NCBI RefSeq assembly: GCF_000315795.1
Contig: NZ_ANHY01000005.1
Span: 62,001-126,000 of the forward strand
DNA: 64,000 nucleotides
DNA from: Caenispirillum salinarum AK4
GTDB taxonomy: Bacteria; Pseudomonadota; Alphaproteobacteria; Rhodospirillales; Rhodospirillaceae
Direction of reading: 5' to 3'
Made by a program: the position numbers and the translations under genes. Each line of letters starts with the position of its first letter. Position 1 is the stretch's first letter. A model generated the notes under the pieces. It worked only from the letters and a program-made list of their open reading frames with translations. It was not told the DNA's origin and searched no databases. Of this stretch, positions 42,177-53,398 are shown piece after piece.

Positions 42177-44360
42177 ATGACCGACCACGCCAATACCCCC
42201 GACACCACCGTCACCCGCCGCGGCCTGCTGGCCGGCGCCGGTGCGCTGGTCATCGGCTTTTCGCTGCCGCTCTCGGGCCGCCGGGGCGCACTCGCCGCCG
42301 CCGATGACGGGCCGGTCTGGAAGACCTCGGACGAGGCGGCGCAGATCAACGCCTGGCTGCGCATCGGCCCGGACGGTAGCGTGACCGTCGTCACCGGCCG
42401 GTCCGAAATGGGACAGGGCCCGACAACCGCCCTGCCCCAGGCCCTGGCCGAGGAACTGGGCGTGCCCATGGATCGGGTGACGTTCGCCATGTCGCCCGTC
42501 GATCCGGCCTACAACAACACCCTGTTCGGGGCGATGATCACCGGCGGCTCCACGTCAGTGAAGTCGGACTTCGAGCAGATGCGCCGCGCCGGCGCCTCCG
42601 CGCGCGAGATGCTCAAGGCCGCCGCCGCCGAGAAATGGGGCGTCGATGCCGCAGAGCTTAAGGTGGAGAACGGCACCATCAGCCACGCCCACCACTCCGC
42701 CACCTTTGGGGAGCTTGCGGGCGCGGCGGCGGAGATGGAGGCGCCCAAGGACGTGGCCCTGAAGAAACCCGCCGACTGGACGCTCATCGGCACCGACGTC
42801 AAGCGCCTGGACACGCACGCCAAGGCGACCGGCCAGGCGACCTTCGGCATCGACGTGGTCGTGCCCGACATGCTGCACGCCGCCATCCTCCAGGCACCCA
42901 CCTTCGGCGCCACGCTGGAAAGCGTCGACGCCAAACCCGCCACCGACATGAAGGGCGTGGCGCAGGTGGTGGAACTGGACGACGCGATCATGGTGCTGGC
43001 CGACACTTGGTGGACCGCGGACCAGGCGCTGTCCAAGCTCTCCCCCAAGTGGACCGGCGGCGCGGAGGACCTGGACGACGCCAAGGTGGACCGCGTGCTG
43101 ACCGAGGGGCTGGACGCGGCCGAGGCGGCGCAGGCCGTTTCCGAGGGCGATGCCGACGGGGCGCTCTCCGGCGCGGCGAAAACCGTGGAGGCCACCTATT
43201 CCGCGCCCTACCTCGCCCACCTGACCATGGAGCCCATGACCGCCACCGCCGACGTGCGGGCCGACAAGGCGGAACTGTGGCTGCCGACCCAGGCGCAGAC
43301 CTGGACGGCGGGCGCCGTCGCCAAGGCCGTCGGGCTCAAGCCCGAGCAGGTGACCATCCACACCACCTTTCTCGGCGGCGGCTTCGGCCGGCGGGCGGAG
43401 CAGGACTTCGCGCTTCAGGCCGCCCAGGCATCGAAGGCCGCCGGGCGTCCGGTGAAGCTGGTGTGGTCGCGGCCGCAGGATGTGCGCCACGATTTCTACC
43501 GCCCGGCGTCGAAGGTGCGGTTCACCGTCGGGCTGGACGAGGACGGCCTGCCCATGGCCTGGAAGGCGCGCGTCTGCTGCCCCTCCATCGCCCAGCGCAT
43601 GTTGCCGAGCATGATCAAGGAGGGCGTCGACCCCTTCGCCGTGGAGGGCCTGACGGAGCGCGCTTATGCCCTGCCGGCCGACCGCTCCATCACCTACGTC
43701 ATGCCCGAATTGGCCGTGCCCGTGGGCTTCTGGCGGTCCGTCGGGCACAGCCAGAACGGCTTCTTCATGGAAGCGATGATCGACGAACTGGCCGACGCCG
43801 CCGGCATGGACCCGCTGGAGTACCGCCGCAAGCTGCTGCCCCAGGACAGCCGCCACCGCCGGGTGCTGGACGCGGCGGCCGACGCCATCGGCTGGAGCGA
43901 GGCCCCGGCGGAGGGCCGTCATCGCGGCATCGCCGTGCATGAAAGCTTCGGCTCCATCGCGGCGGAGGCGATCGAGGTCTCTGTGGACGGCGACAACAAG
44001 GTCACGCTGCACCGCGCGTCCGCCTGCGTGGACTGCGCGGTGGCCGTGAACCCCAACATCATCCGCCAGCAGATGGAAAGCGCGCTGGTCTACGGCCTGA
44101 CGGCGGCCATGTTCGGCGGGGTGTCGCTCAAGAACGGTCAGGTGCAGGAAGGCAACTTCGACCGGATCGACGTCATGCGCCTGCGCCACATGCCGCCGGT
44201 GGAGGTGCGCATCATCGCGGAAGGCGACGCCGAGATGGGCGGCATCGGTGAACCGGGCACCCCGCCCGCCGCGCCCGCCCTGGTGGCGGCGCTGCGGCGG
44301 GCGACGGGCAAGCCGATCCGATCCCTGCCGCTGACGGCCGAGGGGTTCACCTTCGGCTGA
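42177..44360 (+). CDS. iorB: Molybdopterin catalytic subunit of an isoquinoline 1-oxidoreductase-like enzyme
   Basis: 727-residue catalytic subunit of the IorB type. A twin-arginine signal (TRRGLLAGAGALVIGFSLPL, residues ~13-33) predicts export of the folded heterodimer to the periplasm. Mo-binding motifs include GRSEMGQGPTTALPQ, FLGGGFGRRAEQDF and, near the C-terminus, GGIGEPGTPPAAPALVAAL, whose Glu is the catalytic base of the family. Substrates of relatives include N-heterocycles and aldehydes; none can be chosen here. ATG at 42177 with GGAGG nine bases upstream. A strong terminator follows. Confidence 0.9.
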   Translation: MTDHANTPDTTVTRRGLLAGAGALVIGFSLPLSGRRGALAAADDGPVWKTSDEAAQINAWLRIGPDGSVTVVTGRSEMGQGPTTALPQALAEELGVPMDRVTFAMSPVDPAYNNTLFGAMITGGSTSVKSDFEQMRRAGASAREMLKAAAAEKWGVDAAELKVENGTISHAHHSATFGELAGAAAEMEAPKDVALKKPADWTLIGTDVKRLDTHAKATGQATFGIDVVVPDMLHAAILQAPTFGATLESVDAKPATDMKGVAQVVELDDAIMVLADTWWTADQALSKLSPKWTGGAEDLDDAKVDRVLTEGLDAAEAAQAVSEGDADGALSGAAKTVEATYSAPYLAHLTMEPMTATADVRADKAELWLPTQAQTWTAGAVAKAVGLKPEQVTIHTTFLGGGFGRRAEQDFALQAAQASKAAGRPVKLVWSRPQDVRHDFYRPASKVRFTVGLDEDGLPMAWKARVCCPSIAQRMLPSMIKEGVDPFAVEGLTERAYALPADRSITYVMPELAVPVGFWRSVGHSQNGFFMEAMIDELADAAGMDPLEYRRKLLPQDSRHRRVLDAAADAIGWSEAPAEGRHRGIAVHESFGSIAAEAIEVSVDGDNKVTLHRASACVDCAVAVNPNIIRQQMESALVYGLTAAMFGGVSLKNGQVQEGNFDRIDVMRLRHMPPVEVRIIAEGDAEMGGIGEPGTPPAAPALVAALRRATGKPIRSLPLTAEGFTFG

Positions 44361-44381
44361 GCACCCTGCCCGGCTTTTCCC

Positions 44382-44413
44382 GGCCCCGTCGCACATCGCG
44401 GCGGGGCCTTTTT
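44382..44413 (+). terminator. Intrinsic terminator after the iorAB-like genes
   Basis: GGCCCCG-t-CGC pairs with GCG-g-CGGGGCC around a four- to six-base loop, followed directly by TTTTT. It begins 22 bp after the stop and separates the first Mo hydroxylase from the second. Confidence 0.85.
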
Positions 44414-44450
44414 CCGCAATCGTACTTTCGTCCTATCCCGTTGAGAGCGT

Positions 44451-44480
44451 TTGACTTCCGCCGCCGGCCGGTCTGATACT
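44451..44480 (+). promoter_or_regulatory. Probable sigma70-type promoter of the sufU-cox unit
   Basis: TTGACT, an 18-base spacer and GATACT match sigma70 -35 and -10 elements well. They lie 70-100 bp upstream of the SufU-like start and just after a strong terminator, so transcription must restart here. Confidence 0.6.
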
Positions 44481-44551
44481 TGAGAAAACAAGTCGGGAGT
44501 CGGGCCCCGCCCATCGGGATGACCACGACCCAGGGGAGGCACGGATCGAGC

Positions 44552-45058
44552 ATGCTCGAGACGCCTGAAGAATTGTTCCGCGCGCTGGTGGAAGACCACG
44601 GCGCGCACCCGCGCCACGCACAGGCGCTGGACCCGGCGGACGCCCGCGCCGACGGGCACAATCCCATGTGCGGCGATCGGGTTGCGCTGACGCTGCGCTA
44701 TGCCGAGGCCGCCCCCACCACCATCGCCGACTGCGCCTGCCGCACGCGCGGCTGCGCCATCTGCACCGCGTCCGCCTCCATCCTCGCGGGCCTGGTGCGC
44801 GGCAAGGAGAAAGCGGCGGCCGACGCCCTGTTCACCGCCTTCCGCGATGCCTGCGTCTCCGGCGAGCCGCTGGCCGAAACGCCCATGCTGGACGCCGAGG
44901 AACGCGAGGTGCTGGAGGCGCTGACGATCATCCACGCGAGCCCGCTGCGCGTGAAGTGCGTCACCCTGCCCTGGCACACGCTGCACGCCGCGCTGACGGG
45001 TGCGACCGAGAAACAGCACGACCTGAAGGTCGGCCCGGCGCGGGAGGCTTCCGCATGA
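44552..45058 (+). CDS. SufU/IscU-like Fe-S cluster scaffold protein
   Basis: 168-residue SufU-type protein. The four Zn/cluster ligands are present: Cys40 and Asp42 in NPMCGDRVAL, Cys68 in RGCAIC, Cys136 in RVKCVTLPW. The ASAS motif and family C-terminal layout are also kept. Unusual are two extra Cys (CAC before Arg-Thr) and a Cys after the third ligand. ATG at 44552 matches family N-termini (LETPEELFRALVEDH); a start at 44519 is also open. It overlaps coxI by four bases and leads a Mo hydroxylase operon, so a dedicated role in maturing its 2Fe-2S subunit is possible. The gene is far from any visible suf cluster. Confidence 0.82.
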   Translation: MLETPEELFRALVEDHGAHPRHAQALDPADARADGHNPMCGDRVALTLRYAEAAPTTIADCACRTRGCAICTASASILAGLVRGKEKAAADALFTAFRDACVSGEPLAETPMLDAEEREVLEALTIIHASPLRVKCVTLPWHTLHAALTGATEKQHDLKVGPAREASA

Positions 45059-45393
45059 CCGAGACGACCGCCCCCGCCCCGCCGCAGGACCCGCTGCTGG
45101 CCGCCCGTTCCTGGCTGGACGACGGGCAACAGGTCGCCGTCGCCACCGTCATGCGCACCTGGGGCTCATCGCCCCGGCCCGTGGGGTCGAAGCTGGCCGT
45201 GCGCGACGACGGGGAGATGGTGGGCTCCGTCTCCGGCGGCTGCGTGGAGGGTGCCGTGGTTGATGCCGCCATGCGCGCCATGGCCTCCGGCCGCCCCGAA
45301 ACCCTGGAATTCGGTGTCGCCAACGAAGACGCCTGGGCCGTGGGCCTCGCCTGCGGCGGCACCATCGAAATTTTCGTCGAAGCGATCACCTGA
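45055..45393 (+). CDS. coxI: XdhC/CoxI-family N-terminal domain protein (CoxI-like)
   Basis: 112 residues equal to the N-terminal XdhC_CoxI domain only: [20 protein letters not shown], then [17 protein letters not shown] and [20 protein letters not shown]. Full-length XdhC proteins, which sulfurate or insert the Mo cofactor, add a C-terminal Rossmann domain. Here that domain is a separate gene (52688-53398). The Cys of the SGGCVEG loop is conserved. The start overlaps the SufU-like stop (ATGA), indicating coupling. Confidence 0.88.
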   Translation: MTETTAPAPPQDPLLAARSWLDDGQQVAVATVMRTWGSSPRPVGSKLAVRDDGEMVGSVSGGCVEGAVVDAAMRAMASGRPETLEFGVANEDAWAVGLACGGTIEIFVEAIT

Positions 45394-45431
45394 CGAAAAC
45401 ACCGCAGACGACGCAGGAGGAGCAAGACCCC

Positions 45432-46214
45432 GTGGATATCACCGGCGAATACCTCATCCCCACCGACCGCAAGACGGTCTGGGACGCCATCAACGACCCG
45501 GAAATGCTCAAGGCCTGCATTCCCGGCTGCCAGGAACTGACGGAGACCGACGAGGGCCCCGCCGGCGGCTACGAGGCGAAGGTGCAGGCGAAGGTCGGGC
45601 CGGTGAAGGCCACCTTCAACGGCCATGTGCGGCTGGAAGACGTCAACGAACCCGAAAGCTACCGCATCGTCGGCGAGGGCAAGGGCGGTGCCGCCGGCTT
45701 CGCCAAGGGCGGCGCCGACGTGTGGCTGGAGGAAGTGGACGCGACCAACACCAAGCTCACCTACAAGGCCGACGCCCAGGTGGGCGGCAAGCTCGCGCAG
45801 TTGGGCTCGCGCCTCATCCAGGGCACGGCCAAGAAGTACGCCGACGACTTCTTCGCCAACCTGACCGCCCGCATCGCCCCGCAGGAGGCCGAACCGGCCG
45901 AGACCACCGGCATGGGGGTCGCCACCGGCGACGCCGGCCGTCCCGAGGAACCCGCCCCGGCGGGCGTGGGTGCGCCATCGCCGGCCGTCGGCACCGTCGC
46001 CGGACGCTCGCCCGACCGCGCCGGCGGAGAAGCGGCTGCGTCCACACCGGAACAGCCCATGGCCGCCCATGCGGCGGCGGCGACCACGGCGGCGAAAAGC
46101 GGCCAGACCAAGGGCGAGGCCGCCGGCACGCCCATGAAGACCTGGATGTGGTGGATCGGGGGTGCTGTGCTCATCATCCTCATCATCCTGCTTCTCGGCG
46201 GCGGAGGGGGCTGA
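45432..46214 (+). CDS. coxG: CoxG-like SRPBCC protein with C-terminal membrane anchor
   Basis: 260 residues. The N-terminal ~150 form the CoxG/CO-dehydrogenase subunit G SRPBCC fold ([20 protein letters not shown], then [13 protein letters not shown] and the [16 protein letters not shown] segment). A ~75-residue linker rich in Ala, Pro and Gly follows, then one C-terminal membrane helix ([20 protein letters not shown]). In Oligotropha, CoxG anchors CO dehydrogenase to the membrane; this architecture fits the same job. The GTG at 45432 follows GGAGG at 11 bases. Confidence 0.9.
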   Translation: MDITGEYLIPTDRKTVWDAINDPEMLKACIPGCQELTETDEGPAGGYEAKVQAKVGPVKATFNGHVRLEDVNEPESYRIVGEGKGGAAGFAKGGADVWLEEVDATNTKLTYKADAQVGGKLAQLGSRLIQGTAKKYADDFFANLTARIAPQEAEPAETTGMGVATGDAGRPEEPAPAGVGAPSPAVGTVAGRSPDRAGGEAAASTPEQPMAAHAAAATTAAKSGQTKGEAAGTPMKTWMWWIGGAVLIILIILLLGGGGG

Positions 46215-46297
46215 CCTCTTTCCGCCGCTCCACCACGCCATGGCAAACAGATAACGAAAGACGCGCCCGACAACGCGGCGCAACAGGGAGGAACTTC

Positions 46298-46792
46298 ATG
46301 GCACTCACGCTGAACATGACGGTCAACGGCAAGGCCCGGAAGGTCACCGTCGAGTCCAACGCGCTTCTGTCCGACGTTTTGCGCGTCAACCTGGGCCTGA
46401 CAGGCACGCATGTGGGCTGCGACACCAGCCAGTGCGGCGCCTGCACGGTGCATGTGGACGGCGTCTCGGTGAAAAGCTGCACCATGCTGGCAGCCCAGGC
46501 CGACGGCGCGACCATCACCACCATCGAGGGCCTGGCCGCCCCGGACGGCACGCTGCACCCCATGCAGGCGGCCTTCAAGGAGCATCACGGCCTGCAGTGC
46601 GGCTTCTGCACCCCCGGCATGGTCATGAGCGCCGTCGACCTGGCCCGCTGCGAGCCCAACGCCAGCGAGGAGCAGATCCGCGAGTGGCTGGAGGGCAACA
46701 TCTGCCGCTGCACCGGCTACCACAACATCGTGAAGGCCGTGAAGACCGGCCTGACCGACATGCAGTCGGGCGGCAAGGTCGCCGCCGAGTGA
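46298..46792 (+). CDS. coxS: Aerobic Mo hydroxylase (2Fe-2S)2 subunit, CoxS-like
   Basis: 164-residue iron-sulfur subunit of a CoxLMS-type enzyme. The first cluster is bound by [16 protein letters not shown] and the Cys of VKSCTML, the second by QCGFCTPGM and ICRCTGYHN. The start at 46298 (ATG) lies six bases after GGAGG. The gene order here is S-L-M rather than the M-S-L of classical cox operons. It transfers electrons from the Mo site in CoxL to FAD in CoxM. Confidence 0.93.
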   Translation: MALTLNMTVNGKARKVTVESNALLSDVLRVNLGLTGTHVGCDTSQCGACTVHVDGVSVKSCTMLAAQADGATITTIEGLAAPDGTLHPMQAAFKEHHGLQCGFCTPGMVMSAVDLARCEPNASEEQIREWLEGNICRCTGYHNIVKAVKTGLTDMQSGGKVAAE

Positions 46793-46820
46793 TCCGGCGC
46801 CACGCCAGGGAGACATCGAC

Positions 46821-49214
<2,394 letters not shown>

Positions 49215-49227
49215 GGAGGGGTATCCT

Positions 49228-50025
49228 ATGTACCAGTTCGAGTATCAAACCCCGAAGTCTGCCGCCGATGTGGTGGCCGCTCTCAAGGCCGACGAGGACG
49301 CCAAGGTGGTGGCGGGCGGCATGACGCTGATCCCGACGCTGAAACAGCGCCTCGCCATGCCGACCACGCTCATCGACCTGCGCTCGGTCCCTGAACTCAA
49401 GGGCGTGCGCGAGGAAGGCGGCACCATCGTCGTCGGAGCCATGACCACCCACGCGGAGGTGTGGGCCGACCCGACGGTGAAGAGCAAGTTCCCGGCGCTG
49501 TCCTACCTGGCGGGCAAGATCGGTGACGCCCAGGTGCGCAACCGGGGCACCATCGGCGGCTCCATCGCCAATGCCGACCCGGCGGCGGACTATCCGGCGG
49601 CGGTGCTGGCGCTGAATGCGACCATCGTCACCGACAGCCGCGAGATCGCCGCCGACGACATGTTCACCGGCCTGTTCGAGACCGCGCTGAACGAGGGCGA
49701 GATCATCACCGAGGTCCGCTTCCCCATCGCCAAGCGGGCGGGCTACGCCAAGTTCCGCCACCCCGCCTCGCGCTACGCCATCGTCGGCGTGATGGTGGCG
49801 GAGACGGACAGCGGCGTGCGCGTCGGCGTGACGGGCGCCGGCCCCAACGCCTTCCGCGTGCCGGAGATGGAGCAGGCGCTTGCCTCCAACTTCAGCCCCG
49901 ACGCGGTGGCGAACATCAAGGTGCCGGCCGACGACCTGAACAGCGACATCCACGCCAGCGCCGAATACCGCGCCCATCTGGTGACGGTGATGGCGAAACG
50001 CGCCGTGGAGGCGGCCATGGGCTGA
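49228..50025 (+). CDS. coxM: Aerobic Mo hydroxylase FAD subunit, CoxM-like
   Basis: 265-residue flavoprotein subunit of the xanthine-oxidase family. FAD motifs are AGGMTLIPTLKQRL (about residues 30-43) and TIGGSIANADPAADYPAA (about 108-125), with a CO-dehydrogenase-flavoprotein C-terminal domain at the end. It passes electrons from CoxS to the respiratory chain. ATG at 49228 with AAGGAGG upstream. It lies 13 bp after coxL. An unrelated low-GC antisense gene follows where coxD would be expected. Confidence 0.93.
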   Translation: MYQFEYQTPKSAADVVAALKADEDAKVVAGGMTLIPTLKQRLAMPTTLIDLRSVPELKGVREEGGTIVVGAMTTHAEVWADPTVKSKFPALSYLAGKIGDAQVRNRGTIGGSIANADPAADYPAAVLALNATIVTDSREIAADDMFTGLFETALNEGEIITEVRFPIAKRAGYAKFRHPASRYAIVGVMVAETDSGVRVGVTGAGPNAFRVPEMEQALASNFSPDAVANIKVPADDLNSDIHASAEYRAHLVTVMAKRAVEAAMG

Positions 50026-50068
50026 CGGGGCGTCAGTCTGGGGCGGTGCGCGCTGCGTGCCGCCCCGT

Positions 50069-50539
50069 TCAACTCCAAAAAATGCGAAGCATGAATGAAT
50101 ATGCGTAGGCAATCACGGCAGGAGAGAAAGCGCCGAACATGCCGGTGTTGACTGAAAACATGATGAGGCGACCGTAGTGCTGAAGGCTGGTAGGCGCTCG
50201 GTCAACCTTACTTATCTTGATCATGCTCATAAACCAGAAGGCGGCTAGGACGACCAAGAAAGCCGTGCTTGCTTCGCTGGGGATCGCATTGTCTTTGTCA
50301 GAAAAAAGAACGGCGAATGATAATAGGGATGAAAATATAAAGGAAACGGAGAAAGTTATTGAGGGGAAAGGGCCGAAAACGCGCTGCAGCCTTCTCATCC
50401 AAACCTTCTTGTCGAATATGTCTTGGATTTCTCCAGCCTCCACCTTCCTTCGGTAAATTTTTGTGACTCTTTCATTTAGAAATGAGGCAATTAGGCCTGC
50501 TAGAACGCTAATGAGGAGGTTTAAAAGTATGCTACCCAT
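50069..50539 (-). CDS. Low-GC hypothetical membrane protein inserted antisense in the cox cluster
   Basis: 156 residues, ATG at 50539. There are three to four hydrophobic segments (LLNLLISVLAGLIASFL, ITFSVSFIFSSLLSFAVLF, TAFLVVLAAFWFMSMI and a C-terminal one), with a basic, charged stretch between the first two (NERVTKIYRRKVEAGE). I recognise no family. Base composition and codon use differ sharply from the flanking genes: many A/T-ending codons and AT-rich DNA from about 50060 to 50570. It lies on the opposite strand between coxM and coxD. This looks like a recent insertion; the moxR-type gene behind it has a weak ribosome-binding site. Confidence 0.65.
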   Translation of the reverse strand: MGSILLNLLISVLAGLIASFLNERVTKIYRRKVEAGEIQDIFDKKVWMRRLQRVFGPFPSITFSVSFIFSSLLSFAVLFSDKDNAIPSEASTAFLVVLAAFWFMSMIKISKVDRAPTSLQHYGRLIMFSVNTGMFGAFSPAVIAYAYSFMLRIFWS

Positions 50540-50569
50540 TCATGCAATCCTTGCGAGCAGATAAGAATT

Positions 50570-51505
50570 ATGACCCTGCAAGGTTACCATGACGGTCCCA
50601 CATCCGTCGACGAAACCCTGTCCCTGCTCAACCAGGGCTCCTATGTCGCCGACCGCTCTCTGGCGACGGTGCTGTTCCTGGCGTTGAAGCTGGGGCGGCC
50701 GTTGTTCCTGGAGGGCGAGGCCGGTGTCGGCAAGACCGAGATCGCCAAGGTCCTCTCCCAGACCCTCGGGCGTGACCTGCTGCGGCTGCAATGCTACGAG
50801 GGGCTGGACGTCTCCGCCGCCGTCTATGAGTGGAACTACGCCCGCCAGATGCTGGAAATCCGCCTCGGCGAGGCCACCGGCGACACGCCGAAGGAAACGC
50901 TGGGCGAGGACTTGTTCTCCGACCGCTTCCTCATCCGCCGGCCGCTGCTGCAGGCGCTGGAGCCGCACACCAATGGCCCGCCGGTCCTGCTGATCGACGA
51001 GTTGGACCGCACCGACGAACCCTTCGAGGCCTACCTGCTGGAGGTGCTGTCGGACTTCCAGGTCTCCATCCCCGAAATCGGCACGATCAAGGCCGAGCGC
51101 CCGCCCATCGTCATCATCACCTCCAACCGCACGCGCGAAATTCACGACGCGCTCAAGCGCCGCTGCTTCTACCACTGGGTGGACTACCCCAGCTTCGACC
51201 GCGAGCTTGCGATCCTGAAAAGCCGCCTGCCCGACCTGCCCGAGAAACTGACGCGGCAGGTGGTGGGCTTCGTCCAGCGGCTGCGCAAGCAGGACCTGTT
51301 CAAGGCGCCGGGCGTGGCGGAAAGCCTGGACTGGGCGACGACGCTGGTGGAGCTGGACCAGCTGGAGCTGTCGCAGGGCATGGTCGACGACACGCTGGGC
51401 ATCCTGTTGAAATACCAGGACGACATCGCCGCCATCCAGGGCGACGAGGCCGCGCGGCTGCTCACCCAGGTGAAGGCGGATCTGTCGCAACTGCGGGCGG
51501 ACTGA
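50570..51505 (+). CDS. coxD: MoxR-type AAA+ ATPase, CoxD-like
   Basis: 311-residue MoxR-family AAA+ ATPase. Walker A is EGEAGVGKTEIAK (about 49-61), Walker B PVLLIDELDRTDEPFEAYLL, sensor 1 VIITSNRTREIHDALKRR. In Oligotropha, CoxD remodels CoxL to form the sulfurated metal site, with CoxE. The same role in maturing the form II enzyme is likely. ATG at 50570; the upstream sequence (AGCAGATAAGAATT) is a poor ribosome-binding site, perhaps because of the adjacent insertion. It ends seven bp before coxE. Confidence 0.92.
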   Translation: MTLQGYHDGPTSVDETLSLLNQGSYVADRSLATVLFLALKLGRPLFLEGEAGVGKTEIAKVLSQTLGRDLLRLQCYEGLDVSAAVYEWNYARQMLEIRLGEATGDTPKETLGEDLFSDRFLIRRPLLQALEPHTNGPPVLLIDELDRTDEPFEAYLLEVLSDFQVSIPEIGTIKAERPPIVIITSNRTREIHDALKRRCFYHWVDYPSFDRELAILKSRLPDLPEKLTRQVVGFVQRLRKQDLFKAPGVAESLDWATTLVELDQLELSQGMVDDTLGILLKYQDDIAAIQGDEAARLLTQVKADLSQLRAD

Positions 51506-51512
51506 CCCGACC

Positions 51513-52691
51513 ATGGCCGGAGCCCTTGCCGCCAACGTGGTGGCCTTCACCCGCACCCTGCGCGCCGCCGGCCTGCCCGTCGGCCCCGCCAAGGCCCTGC
51601 GCGCGCTGGAAGCGGCGGAGGCCGTCGGCGTGGAGGACCGCACGGCCCTGTATTGGGCCCTGCACGCCACGCTGACCGACCGGCGGGAACAGCACGATGT
51701 CTTCGATCAGGCGTTCCACGTGTTCTGGCGCAACCCGGACCTTCTGAAGCGCGCCATGGGCCTGCTGCTGCCCGCCATGCGGACCGAGCTTCAGAAGGAC
51801 AAGCCCGACCTCTCCCGCCGCCTTCAGGACGCGCTCGGCCAGGCGCCCGACCGCCCGCTGGACGAACCGGAGGAGGAGAAGGAGCAGATCGAGATCGACG
51901 GCCGGCTGGTGTTTTCCGAAGAGGAAATCCTGCGGTCCAAGGATTTCGAGCAGATGACCGCCGACGAACTGGCGGAGGCCCGGCGGCTGATCGCGGGAAT
52001 GCGTCTGGCGAAGATGGCCGTCCCGACCCGCCGCTTCCGCCCCGCCGCCACGGGGGCGAAGATCGACCTGCGGCGCTCCATGCGGGAGACCGCCCGGCGC
52101 GGCGGCGATGTCATCATGCTCGCCCGCGCCAAACGGCGAGAGCGTCCGCCGCCGCTGGTGGTGCTGTGCGACATCTCGGGCAGCATGGGACAGTACGCGC
52201 GCATATTGTTGCGCTTCCTCTACGCGCTGACCAACGACCGCGACCGGGTGCACGTCTTCCTGTTCGGCACGCGCCTGACCAACGTCACCCGCACGCTCAA
52301 ACGCCGCGACGTGGACGAGGCGCTGGACCGCGTCGGCCGCGAGGCGCCGGACTGGGAGGGCGGCACCCGCATCGGCCATTGCCTCCACCGCTTCAACCGC
52401 GTGTGGTCGCGCCGCGTGCTGGCGCAGGGCGCCGTCGTGCTGCTCATCACCGACGGGCTGGACCGCGACGCCGGCGACGGACTGGAGCATGAAATGGATC
52501 GCCTGCGCCGCAGTTGCCGCCGGCTCATCTGGCTCAACCCGCTGCTGCGGTGGGAGGGCTATGCGCCGAAAGCCAAGGGGGCGGCGGCCATGATAGACTT
52601 CGTGGACGAGTTCCGCCCCGTCCATAACCTCGACAGCCTGGACGCGCTGGCTCACGCGCTTGGCGGAACCGGTACCGGAGGCCGCCGATGA
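51513..52691 (+). CDS. coxE: VWA-domain protein, CoxE-like
   Basis: 392-residue partner of the MoxR ATPase. The C-terminal von Willebrand A domain has an intact metal-ion-dependent adhesion motif (LVVLCDISGSMGQYAR), with the later Thr in GGTRIGHCL and Asp in LLITDGLDRD. The N-terminal helical region is typical of CoxE. MoxR/VWA pairs act as chaperone-like maturation systems. It starts seven bp after coxD and overlaps the next gene by four bases (ATGA). Confidence 0.92.
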   Translation: MAGALAANVVAFTRTLRAAGLPVGPAKALRALEAAEAVGVEDRTALYWALHATLTDRREQHDVFDQAFHVFWRNPDLLKRAMGLLLPAMRTELQKDKPDLSRRLQDALGQAPDRPLDEPEEEKEQIEIDGRLVFSEEEILRSKDFEQMTADELAEARRLIAGMRLAKMAVPTRRFRPAATGAKIDLRRSMRETARRGGDVIMLARAKRRERPPPLVVLCDISGSMGQYARILLRFLYALTNDRDRVHVFLFGTRLTNVTRTLKRRDVDEALDRVGREAPDWEGGTRIGHCLHRFNRVWSRRVLAQGAVVLLITDGLDRDAGDGLEHEMDRLRRSCRRLIWLNPLLRWEGYAPKAKGAAAMIDFVDEFRPVHNLDSLDALAHALGGTGTGGRR

Positions 52692-53398
52692 AGCGCCACA
52701 TCCTCGACGCCCTGCTGGCCGCCAAGGCCGCCCGCACCCCCGCCGCGCTGGTCACCGACACCGCCACCGGCGCGCAGGTGCTGGTCACCCCCGACGCCGA
52801 CGAGGGCGACCTGACCCTCTCGCCCGACGAACGCACCGCCGTCCGCGCCCGCATGAACGGCGATGCCGGCGGCGTGCTGGAGGCCGAGCCGGGGGCCGAC
52901 GCGCGGCCGCTGTTCGTCGATGTCCACGCCCCGCCGCCGCGGCTGGTGGTGGTGGGCGCGGTGCACATCGCCCAGCACCTTGTCCCCATGGCGGTGATGA
53001 CGGGCTATGACGTGGTGGTGGTGGACCCGCGCGAAGCCTTCGCGAGCCCCGGCCGCTTCAGCGGCGTGACGCTCACCCACGACTGGCCCGACGAGGCGCT
53101 GGAGGCCATGAACCTCGACGACCGCACCGCCGTCGTCACGCTGACCCACGACCCCAAGCTGGACGACCCGGCCCTTCACGTCGCCCTGCGCAGCCCGGTG
53201 TTCTACGTGGGCTCGCTGGGCAGCCGGAAGACCCACGGGCAGCGGGTCGGGCGGCTGGAGCGCCATGGCTTCTCCGACGCCGAGATCGGCCGCATCCACG
53301 CGCCCGTCGGGCTCAACATCGGCGCCCGCAGCCCGGCGGAGATCGCGCTGTCGATCCTCGCGCAGGTGACGGCGGTGCGGCGGGGGACGACGCCATGA
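52688..53398 (+). CDS. coxF: XdhC-family Rossmann-domain protein, CoxF-like
   Basis: 236 residues, the C-terminal XdhC half. A nucleotide-binding Rossmann fold starts at RLVVVGAVHIAQHLVPMAVM (about residues 81-100) and continues VVVDPREAFASPGRF, TAVVTLTHDPKLDDPAL, YVGSLGSRKTHGQRV and LNIGARSPAEIALSI. It complements the CoxI-like N-terminal domain encoded at 45055. Together they resemble full-length XdhC, a Mo-cofactor insertase/chaperone. It overlaps both neighbours by four bases. Confidence 0.9.
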   Translation: MKRHILDALLAAKAARTPAALVTDTATGAQVLVTPDADEGDLTLSPDERTAVRARMNGDAGGVLEAEPGADARPLFVDVHAPPPRLVVVGAVHIAQHLVPMAVMTGYDVVVVDPREAFASPGRFSGVTLTHDWPDEALEAMNLDDRTAVVTLTHDPKLDDPALHVALRSPVFYVGSLGSRKTHGQRVGRLERHGFSDAEIGRIHAPVGLNIGARSPAEIALSILAQVTAVRRGTTP

